Made by a program: the position numbers and the translations under genes. A DNA stretch of 12,859 bases, taken from contig DASZYR010000295.1 of NCBI GenBank assembly GCA_035545255.1, positions 1 to 12,859 on the forward strand. Reading direction: 5' to 3'. How positions within the stretch are numbered: the stretch's first letter is position 1; every line of letters starts with the position of its first letter. Origin of the DNA: Dokdonella_A sp035545255. GTDB taxonomy: Bacteria; Pseudomonadota; Gammaproteobacteria; Xanthomonadales; Rhodanobacteraceae. Shown here one piece after another: positions 1 through 5,718 of the stretch. A model generated the notes under the pieces. It was not told the origin of the DNA. It saw nothing but the letters and a program-made list of their open reading frames with translations, and ran no database searches.

Positions 1-400
1 AGAGAGCGCCGGCGAGGCTCGCCGCGATCAGCGCGCTCGTCCAACGCGCGCCCGCAGCGCGTCCGAGCGCAACGACCGATGCGAGGAGGAACGCGAGCCC
101 CAGCGCGTTGCCGAAAGCCAGCGCGCGCGGCACGACGCCCCACGCAGCGACGAACGGCAACGCGAGAAGCTCTGGCCCGAGGATCCAGAAGTCGCCGTTC
201 CCGTAGTACCAGTCGGCCGGCATCGGCATGCCGGTCTCGAGTACGTGCCGCGCCAGCAGCAGCGACACGGCCGCATCGGCGCTGATGCGATCGCCAAAGC
301 CGTCGATCAGGAAAAGGCCGGTTCCGCACAGCAGCAGAACGCAGGCGACGGCGGCGACCGTCCGATCGAAGACGTCGCCGCGCTTGACGTTGGCGTCGAT
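1..400 (-). CDS. Polytopic membrane protein, N-terminal part (runs off the left edge), unusual start
   Basis: About 133 codons of the N-terminal part are present; the gene leaves the window at base 1. The frame encodes a short polar head (DANVKRGDVFDR), a first membrane helix (AVACVLLLCGTGLFLI), a loop with a GMPMPADWYYGNGDFWILG segment, then at least two further hydrophobic helices. A short cytoplasmic head, one helix and a periplasmic loop rich in Asp and aromatic residues are typical of GT-C-fold lipid-linked sugar transferases, but no catalytic motif proves this, so function is open. The frame is closed upstream by TAA (455-457), and no ATG, GTG or TTG lies between that stop and the first helix. 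The best start is an ATC codon at 398-400, seven bases after a good Shine-Dalgarno AAGGGG (408-413). A TATAAT box lies further upstream. A sequencing error creating ATC is possible. The reading frame is convincing from composition; the start is inferred. Confidence 0.65.
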   Translation of the reverse strand, partial: MDANVKRGDVFDRTVAAVACVLLLCGTGLFLIDGFGDRISADAAVSLLLARHVLETGMPMPADWYYGNGDFWILGPELLALPFVAAWGVVPRALAFGNALGLAFLLASVVALGRAAGARWTSALIAASLAGAL

Positions 401-453
401 ATCCGATCCCCTTGCCGGGACGAACGAGACGGCGCTGCAGCCGATGCCGCCCG

Positions 454-459
454 ATTATA
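454..459 (-). promoter_or_regulatory. Perfect -10 box (TATAAT) for the leftward membrane-protein gene
   Basis: Read on the minus strand the sequence is TATAAT, in a region otherwise poor in A/T. It would start transcription near base 447, giving a leader of roughly 48 bases before the Shine-Dalgarno AAGGGG and the ATC start at 400. No convincing -35 hexamer is seen 16-18 bases upstream. The overlapping plus-strand reading TATAGG could serve the divergent channel gene, so this may be a two-way promoter. Confidence 0.45.
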
Positions 460-544
460 GGAACAAGAACGGAACGGCGCGGCGATGCCCGCCGGAATCG
501 GAAGCCAATGCGCCTTCGCGCGCCCGCCGGGCGGCGCGCGAGGG

Positions 545-1237
545 ATGAGCGTGCCGCCCTCCGCCGAACGATTCGCAGAGCTGCGCTGGCTGATCCGCAT
601 CTATCGCCATCCGTCCGCGCTGCTGCTCATCGTGCAGCTCGCGGGGCTGCTGCTCTATCCGTTCCTCGAACCTTCCGCGGCCGGGAGCATCGCGTTCGGC
701 GCGATCGGCCTCGTCGTGCTCATCGTCACGATGGGCATGGTGCATCGGACGCGAGGGCATGTCCGCGTCGGGCTCGCGATCGCGATCGCGGTCGTCGCGC
801 TCAACATCGCGACGATGCGAGTGCCTGCGCTGCTGCCGTGGGCGGCGAGTCTCGAAGCGGCGTTCTACTTCTACGCCGCCGCCTCGCTGATCCGCTACAT
901 GCTCGCCGACAGCCGCGCGACCACGGACGAGATCTTCTGCGCCGGCGCGACGTTCACGCTGCTCGCCTGGGCGTTCACGTACGTCTTCGTCGCATGCCAG
1001 ACGTGGCAACCCGGCTCGTTCGCCGCCGCCGTCGATGCCGGCTCGCCGCGCGGCTGGACCGAGCTCGTGTATCTCAGCTTCGCGCTGCTCTCCAGCACCG
1101 GCATCGGAGACGTCATCCCGCTGACGCGGCCGGCCCGCGCGCTCGCCGCGCTCGAGATGTTCGTCGGCGTCATGTACCTCGCGCTCGTCGTCTCGCGCCT
1201 CGTCGGACTCGCGCTCGTCCGGAAGACGTCCGAATGA
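545..1237 (+). CDS. Small potassium-channel-like membrane protein (Ion_trans_2 type)
   Basis: The product has 230 residues from the ATG at 545. Hydrophobic helices lie near residues 24-40, 47-66, 74-91, 102-119 and 129-151. A pore loop follows (TELVYLSFALLSSTGIGD, 172-189), then a last helix (201-222). The loop matches the selectivity filter of two-helix-type K+ channels, with the usual TVGYGD replaced by STGIGD (184-189): Gly-x-Gly-Asp is kept, but the Tyr is Ile. I remember proteobacterial ion-channel proteins ending in similar filters followed by LEMFVGVMYLALVVSRLVGL-like helices. It should pass K+, or less selective monovalent cations, through the inner membrane. There is no regulatory RCK domain. 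An in-frame ATG at 485 would add 20 polar residues; neither start has a well-spaced Shine-Dalgarno, and 545 is preferred because the added part is low-complexity. The ClC gene follows 68 bases downstream on the same strand. Confidence 0.83.
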   Translation: MSVPPSAERFAELRWLIRIYRHPSALLLIVQLAGLLLYPFLEPSAAGSIAFGAIGLVVLIVTMGMVHRTRGHVRVGLAIAIAVVALNIATMRVPALLPWAASLEAAFYFYAAASLIRYMLADSRATTDEIFCAGATFTLLAWAFTYVFVACQTWQPGSFAAAVDAGSPRGWTELVYLSFALLSSTGIGDVIPLTRPARALAALEMFVGVMYLALVVSRLVGLALVRKTSE

Positions 1238-1267
1238 CCCCGTCGCGCACGGTCGTGACGGCCGACG

Positions 1268-1297
1268 TTGCGGCGCATCGGCGATTGATCGTCTAAT
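1268..1297 (+). promoter_or_regulatory. Candidate sigma-70 promoter directly in front of the ClC gene
   Basis: TTGCGG at 1268-1273 and TCTAAT at 1292-1297 (five of six matches to TATAAT) are separated by 18 bases. The predicted start point is around 1304, only about two bases before the ATG at 1306. This fits the lack of a Shine-Dalgarno before that ATG and suggests a leaderless or nearly leaderless message. The call rests on sequence likeness only. Confidence 0.4.
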
Positions 1298-1305
1298 CGT
1301 CACGG

Positions 1306-3210
1306 ATGAATTCGCCTTCTTCGCCTTTCTCGCCGCCCGAGCGCGTCGAAACCGTCGGCAGCACGAACGCGCTGCCGATTGCGCCGGCGCTCGGCGCCGC
1401 GCTCGAAGCGGCGCGCATGCCGCGGCGTTCGACGCTGGTGGATCGACGCGTCGTGCTCGTCGCCGCGATCGCCGTGCTGCTCGGCATCGCCGCGGCGCTG
1501 ATCGCGCAATTCCTGACCGCGCTGATCGGCCTCGTCACGAACCTCGCGTATTACGGCCGCTGGTCGACCGCATTCGTCGCGCCGGGCGGCAACGCGCTCG
1601 GCGCGTGGGCGATCCTCGTGCCGGTGCTCGGCGGCCTCCTCGTCGGCGCGATGGCGCGCTGGGGCTCGCGCGCGATCCGCGGGCACGGCATCCCCGAGGC
1701 GATGGAACAGGTGCTGCTCAACGAATCGAAGATCGCGCCGCGCATCACGTTCCTGAAACCGGTCTCTTCGGCGATCGCGATCGGAACGGGCGGCCCGTTC
1801 GGTGCCGAAGGTCCGATCATCGCGACCGGCGGCGCGCTCGGGTCGTTCATCGGACAGCTGCTCCGTGTGACCGCGATCGAGCGCAAGACGCTGCTCGCAA
1901 GCGGCGCCGCGGCCGGCATGGCCGCGGTGTTCGCCTCGCCGGTATCCGCGGTGATCCTGGCGGTCGAGCTTCTCCTGTTCGAACTTCGTCCGCGATCGCT
2001 GATTCCGGTCGCGATGGCGACGGTCGCCGCGACCTCGGTGCGCTACGCGATCGTCGGCACCTCGCCGGTGTTCGCGATGCCGGACGTCGCCGAGCCCGGC
2101 GGCGGCGCGCTCGCGTTCTACGTCGCGCTCGGCGCGCTGCTCGGGCTCGTCAGCGTCGGCGTCACGCGCGTCGTCTATGCGATCGAGGACGCGTTCGAGC
2201 GTCTGCCGATCCACTGGATGTGGTGGCCAGCGCTCGGCGGCGTCGTGGTAGGCATCGTCGGCTGGTTCGCGCCGGCGACGCTCGGGGTCGGCTACGTCAA
2301 CATCGAAGGCATCGTCTCTGGCCATTTCACGGCGGCGGCGCTCGTGTTCCTCTGCCTCATGAAGTTCGTGTCGTGGTCGATCGCGCTCGGCAGCGGCACC
2401 TCGGGCGGCACGCTGGCGCCGCTCTTCACGATCGGCGGCGCGCTCGGCGGCGCGCTCGGCTTCGGCGCGGCCGCGCTGCTGCCGCTGCTCGGCATCGATC
2501 CGCGCATCGCGGGGCTGGTCGGCATGGCCGCGATGTTCGCCGGCGCATCGCGCGCGCTGCTCGCCTCGGTCGTGTTCGCGTTCGAAACGACGCTGCAGCC
2601 GTTCGGCCTATTGCCGCTCCTCGGCGGCTGCACGGCGGCGTACCTCATATCCGCGCTGACGATGCGCAACACGATCATGACCGAGAAGATCGCGCGGCGC
2701 GGCGTGCGCGTGCCGACCGAATACGCGGCCGACTTCCTCGAGCAGGTGCTCGTGCGAGACGCCGCGACGCGCGACATCGTCACGCTGAAAACCTCAGACG
2801 AGCTCGGCGAAGTGCGCAGCTGGCTCCATTCCGGCCGCGCCGAGGCGCAGCACCAGGGCTACCCGGTCATCGACGATCGCGGACGTCCGCGCGGCGTCGT
2901 CACGCGCCGCGACCTGCTCGATCCGGACGTGCCCGGCATCCGCCGCATCGGCGATCTCCTGACACGAACGCCGATCGTCGTCCACGAGCACCACTCGCTG
3001 CGCGAGGCCGCCGACCACATGGTCGAGCAGAACGTCGGACGCGTGCTCGTCGTCGCGGCCGACGATCCCGACCGGTTGATCGGCATCCTGACGCGCGGCG
3101 ATCTGCTCGCCGCGCACGCGCGGCGCCTGCGCGAGACGCACTCCGCCGGACGCCATATCCGCGTGCGCCAGACGCTGAAGCGCCATTTCGGGCGCGGCCC
3201 CGATTCGTGA
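1306..3210 (+). CDS. ClC-family chloride channel/antiporter with two CBS domains
   Basis: The product has 634 residues. A polar N-terminal tail (1-45) is followed by the ClC membrane core (about 50-450), with the family's three anion-path motifs: RGHGIPE (125-131), GAEGP (166-170) and GSGTSGGTLAP (362-372). From remembered alignment with E. coli ClC-ec1, the gating glutamate (E148 there) is E168, and the internal proton glutamate (E203 there) is E226 in FELRP; both being kept suggests a proton-coupled Cl-/H+ exchanger. Three anion-site side chains differ: Ser107 is His127, Phe357 is Leu370 and Tyr445 is Met458. The C-terminus (about 483-605) carries two CBS domains with VVTRRDLL and GILTRGDLL ends, usually sites for adenine nucleotides. 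It acts in the inner membrane, probably in pH, volume or membrane-potential balance. The start at 1306 lacks a Shine-Dalgarno; Met38 (1417) is an alternative. The neighbouring cation channel suggests a shared ion-balance role. Confidence 0.93.
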   Translation: MNSPSSPFSPPERVETVGSTNALPIAPALGAALEAARMPRRSTLVDRRVVLVAAIAVLLGIAAALIAQFLTALIGLVTNLAYYGRWSTAFVAPGGNALGAWAILVPVLGGLLVGAMARWGSRAIRGHGIPEAMEQVLLNESKIAPRITFLKPVSSAIAIGTGGPFGAEGPIIATGGALGSFIGQLLRVTAIERKTLLASGAAAGMAAVFASPVSAVILAVELLLFELRPRSLIPVAMATVAATSVRYAIVGTSPVFAMPDVAEPGGGALAFYVALGALLGLVSVGVTRVVYAIEDAFERLPIHWMWWPALGGVVVGIVGWFAPATLGVGYVNIEGIVSGHFTAAALVFLCLMKFVSWSIALGSGTSGGTLAPLFTIGGALGGALGFGAAALLPLLGIDPRIAGLVGMAAMFAGASRALLASVVFAFETTLQPFGLLPLLGGCTAAYLISALTMRNTIMTEKIARRGVRVPTEYAADFLEQVLVRDAATRDIVTLKTSDELGEVRSWLHSGRAEAQHQGYPVIDDRGRPRGVVTRRDLLDPDVPGIRRIGDLLTRTPIVVHEHHSLREAADHMVEQNVGRVLVVAADDPDRLIGILTRGDLLAAHARRLRETHSAGRHIRVRQTLKRHFGRGPDS

Positions 3211-3245
3211 TCCGGCGGATGCAGCGCTGACGCGGTCGTCCGGAT

Positions 3246-3260
3246 GGAAGCTGCGCTTCC
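3246..3260 (+). repeat. Short inverted repeat after the ClC gene, weak terminator candidate
   Basis: GGAAGC (3246-3251) pairs with GCTTCC (3255-3260) around a three-base loop, 36 bases after the ClC stop codon. No T-run follows on either strand, so intrinsic termination here is doubtful. Confidence 0.2.
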
Positions 3261-3330
3261 GATGAAAACCGGCGTGCAGCCTCCACCGCGATGACGACCC
3301 GCGGATCGAAGCGGGCACTGCGCAACGAAC

Positions 3331-3361
3331 CCTCAAATCGTTGAATTTCAAACATTCTTGC
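3331..3361 (+). promoter_or_regulatory. AT-rich island with an inverted repeat upstream of dxs
   Basis: This is the only distinctly A/T-rich stretch of the 215-base spacer between the ClC gene and dxs. It contains TTGAATTTCAA (3341-3351), a perfect inverted repeat TTGAA-T-TTCAA. Such islands in a GC-rich genome usually mark promoters or regulator sites. I could not fit a good -35/-10 pair, so the promoter itself is not defined. The rest of the spacer holds no gene I can support. Confidence 0.3.
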
Positions 3362-3425
3362 AAGCCGTTCCTTGCTCCGCCGGCAGACGCGATGGACAAT
3401 ACGCGCTCGCAAGCCTGCCCTTCCG

Positions 3426-5336
3426 ATGATCGACCCGAAACGCTATCCGCTGCTCGCGCGCATCGAAACGCCCGAAGACCTCCGCAAGATTCCCGAACCG
3501 GAGCTCGACGACGTCGCCCGCGAGCTTCGCGCCTACCTGATCGAGTCGGTCGCAACGTCGGGCGGGCATTTCGGTGCGGGGCTCGGCGTCGTCGAGCTCA
3601 CCGTCGCGCTGCACTGGCTGTTCGACACGCCGCGCGACCGGCTGGTCTGGGATGTCGGCCACCAGTGCTATCCGCACAAGATCCTGACCGGCCGGCGCGA
3701 CGGCATCACGACGATCAAGAAGAAGGACGGCCTCGCGCCGTTTCCCAAGCGCGAGGAAAGCGAATACGACACGTTCGGCGTCGGCCATTCGTCGACGTCG
3801 ATCTCGGCAGCGCTCGGCATGGCGATCGCCGCGCAGCGCAAAGGAAACGGAAGCGAACGCGACGACCGCAAGATCGTCGCGGTCATCGGCGACGGCGCGA
3901 TGGGCGCCGGCATGGCGTTCGAGGCGTTGAATCACGGCGGCGACGTCGAGCCCGACATGCTCGTCATCCTCAACGACAACGGCATGTCGATCTCGGAGAA
4001 CGTCGGCGCGATGACGAAGATGCTCGCGCGCCTGATGGCGAGCCGCACGCTGAACCGCATCCGCGAGCACGGCAAGAAGATGATGAAGCGCGGCTCGTTC
4101 CTGTGGCGCTTCGCCAAGCGCTGGGAAGAGCACGCGAAAGGCATGTTCGTGCCGTCGACGCTGTTCGAGGAGTTCGGCTTCCACTACACCGGCCCGATCG
4201 ACGGCCACGACATGAGCCAGCTCGTGTCGACGCTGCGCACGCTGAAGGAGCTCAAAGGCCCGCAGCTCTTGCACGTCATCACGACCAAAGGCAAAGGCTA
4301 TCCGCCGGCCGAGCGCGAGCAGATCGAGTATCACGCGGTCGGCCCGTTCGATCCCGAGGCCGGCGTCGTCAAGAAGCCGGGCGGCGCGAAGCCGACCTAT
4401 ACCGAAATCTTCGGCGACTGGCTCTGCGACATGGCGGCCTCCGACCAGCGCCTGCTCGCGATCACGCCCGCGATGCGCGAAGGCTCCGGCCTCGTGCGCT
4501 TCTCGCGCGAGTTCCCGCAGCGCTACTTCGACGTCGGCATCGCCGAGCAGCACGCGGTCACGCTCGCGGCCGGCATGGCCTGCGAGGGCGCCAAGCCCGT
4601 GGTCGCGATCTATTCGACGTTTCTCCAACGCGCGTACGATCAGTTGATCCACGACGTCGCGCTGCAGGATCTCGACGTCACGTTCGCGATCGATCGCGGC
4701 GGACTCGTCGGACCCGACGGTCCGACGCACGCGGGCAGCTTCGATCTCTCGTACCTGCGATGCATTCCGAACATGGTCGTCATGGCGCCGGCCGACGAGG
4801 ACGAATGCCGCAAGATGCTGACGACGGCGTTCCTGCACGAAGGCCCCGCCGCGGTGCGCTATCCGCGCGGCAGCGGCGCCGGCGTGGCCGTCGGGAAGGA
4901 TCTCGCGACGTTGCCGATCGGCAAGTCCGAGTTGCGGCGACGCGGACGCGGCATCGCGATCCTGGCTTTCGGCGCGATGGTCGCACCCGCGGAGCGCGTC
5001 GCCGCCGCGATCGACGCGACGCTCGTCAACATGCGCTTCGTCAAGCCGCTCGACGAAGCGCTGCTGCTCGACCTTTCGTCGTCGCACGCGGCTTTCGTGA
5101 CCGTCGAGGACAATGCGATCGCCGGCGGCGCCGGCAGCGGCGTCGCCGAATGCCTCGCCGCGCGCGGCCTTGCCGTTCCGGTGCTCCAGCTCGGCCTCGA
5201 CGACCGCTTCCTCGACCACGGCAGCCGCGAGGAGCTTCTGGCGCAAGCCGGACTCGACGCGCCATCGATCGAGAGCGCGATCCGCGCGCGGTTCGGCGCG
5301 TTCATGGCGGCTTCGGGGCTGCGCAGCGCCAGCTGA
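3426..5336 (+). CDS. dxs: 1-deoxy-D-xylulose-5-phosphate synthase
   Basis: A cytoplasmic thiamine-diphosphate enzyme that condenses pyruvate with glyceraldehyde 3-phosphate to 1-deoxy-D-xylulose 5-phosphate. This is the entry step of the MEP isoprenoid pathway and also feeds thiamine and pyridoxal synthesis. The product has 636 residues, normal for the family. Visible landmarks are SGGHF with His48, VGHSSTSIS (119-127), the cofactor motif GDGAMGAG (155-162) with its downstream NDN (183-185), the catalytic Glu374 in GIAEQHAVT, the substrate-loop residues Tyr396 and Arg402, and GGLVGPDGPTHAG (425-437). The C-terminal transketolase-like domain runs from about 500 to 630. The start at 3426 is chosen because MIDPKRYPLL matches the N-terminus I remember for xanthomonad Dxs; an upstream in-frame ATG (3372) would add 18 unlikely residues. 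No strong Shine-Dalgarno is seen. The gene seems to be transcribed alone, with convergent genes downstream. Confidence 0.98.
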   Translation: MIDPKRYPLLARIETPEDLRKIPEPELDDVARELRAYLIESVATSGGHFGAGLGVVELTVALHWLFDTPRDRLVWDVGHQCYPHKILTGRRDGITTIKKKDGLAPFPKREESEYDTFGVGHSSTSISAALGMAIAAQRKGNGSERDDRKIVAVIGDGAMGAGMAFEALNHGGDVEPDMLVILNDNGMSISENVGAMTKMLARLMASRTLNRIREHGKKMMKRGSFLWRFAKRWEEHAKGMFVPSTLFEEFGFHYTGPIDGHDMSQLVSTLRTLKELKGPQLLHVITTKGKGYPPAEREQIEYHAVGPFDPEAGVVKKPGGAKPTYTEIFGDWLCDMAASDQRLLAITPAMREGSGLVRFSREFPQRYFDVGIAEQHAVTLAAGMACEGAKPVVAIYSTFLQRAYDQLIHDVALQDLDVTFAIDRGGLVGPDGPTHAGSFDLSYLRCIPNMVVMAPADEDECRKMLTTAFLHEGPAAVRYPRGSGAGVAVGKDLATLPIGKSELRRRGRGIAILAFGAMVAPAERVAAAIDATLVNMRFVKPLDEALLLDLSSSHAAFVTVEDNAIAGGAGSGVAECLAARGLAVPVLQLGLDDRFLDHGSREELLAQAGLDAPSIESAIRARFGAFMAASGLRSAS

Positions 5337-5410
5337 CGTGGCGTTTCGCTGTGCTCGTCGTCGCGGCGGGCAAAAAGCGGAATTTCGCATCAGGAATGAT
5401 CCGAACCGCG

Positions 5411-5446
5411 AAAAAAAAGCCCCCGGCGATGCGATGCCGGGGGCTT
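5411..5446 (-). terminator. Strong intrinsic terminator, minus-strand orientation
   Basis: A perfect stem is formed by 5418-5427 with 5436-5445 (AGCCCCCGGC against GCCGGGGGCT), with an eight-base loop. On the minus strand it is followed directly by eight T (5418 down to 5411). On the plus strand the tail is only TTGCTC, so it works best for leftward transcripts; it may also help stop dxs messages. It lies 272 bases beyond the stop of the leftward DUF6311-like gene and directly ends the GGA-rich hairpin array described separately. Confidence 0.9.
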
Positions 5447-5545
5447 GCTCCCTCCCCTCGTTGCGCCGTCCTGGCTTTCCCCATGAGGTGCTCCCTCCGT
5501 CGCGTCCTGCGACGTTTCGTGCCGCCTTTCCCGGCTGGCACGCGG
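5411..5545 (-). ncRNA. Candidate CsrA/RsmA-sequestering small RNA (RsmY/RsmZ-like)
   Basis: Read leftward, this region holds: hairpin 1 (5518-5542, nine base pairs with one bulged A, loop GGGAAA); an AAA linker; hairpin 2 (5498-5514, CGTCGC-AGGAC-GCGACG); a purine-rich linker; hairpin 3 (5465-5475, GCC-AGGAC-GGC); a second purine-rich linker; then a GC-rich terminator with T8. Eight GGA motifs fall in about 83 bases (5449-5531), three of them in hairpin loops, two of these the identical pentaloop AGGAC. The decamer GGAGGGAGCA occurs twice (5498-5489 and 5455-5446) in the linkers. GGA in loops and between stems, ending in an intrinsic terminator, is the known layout of CsrB/RsmY/RsmZ RNAs that titrate CsrA/RsmA. 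No promoter could be fitted, so the 5' end is a guess; it might instead be a processed 3' UTR of the leftward gene. An ATG inside (5482-5484) opens a frame with no stop before the terminator, so it is not a small protein gene. Confidence 0.5.
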
Positions 5546-5718
5546 CGCTCACGCGCGGCTTCGATGCTGCGGCCGATGCGGGGTGGTGCCCGACCGCGAC
5601 GACAGCATCTCCGATCCGGCGCGGCCGATCCGCGGCGTGCCCGACGCTGCCCGTGCGCGCTCGCGCACGTACGAAGTGCCAACCGGATCACACGAATGGC
5701 CCGCGAAGCGCGCAGGGC

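Noticed and set aside
777..800. Repeated GCGATC-type sequence resembling a tandem repeat
   Set aside because: It encodes an Ala/Ile-rich membrane helix of the channel protein, and similar runs occur throughout the window from codon bias.
5302..5484. Small protein starting at the ATG at 5482-5484 behind GGAGGG on the minus strand
   Set aside because: The frame runs through the intrinsic terminator without a stop codon, so a message ended there would be non-stop; the GGAGGG is better explained as part of the GGA array.
5670..5695. Sigma-54-like promoter (TTGGCAC with a downstream TGC on the minus strand) for the candidate small RNA
   Set aside because: The GG to GC spacing is two bases too long for the -24/-12 promoter, so it does not fit.
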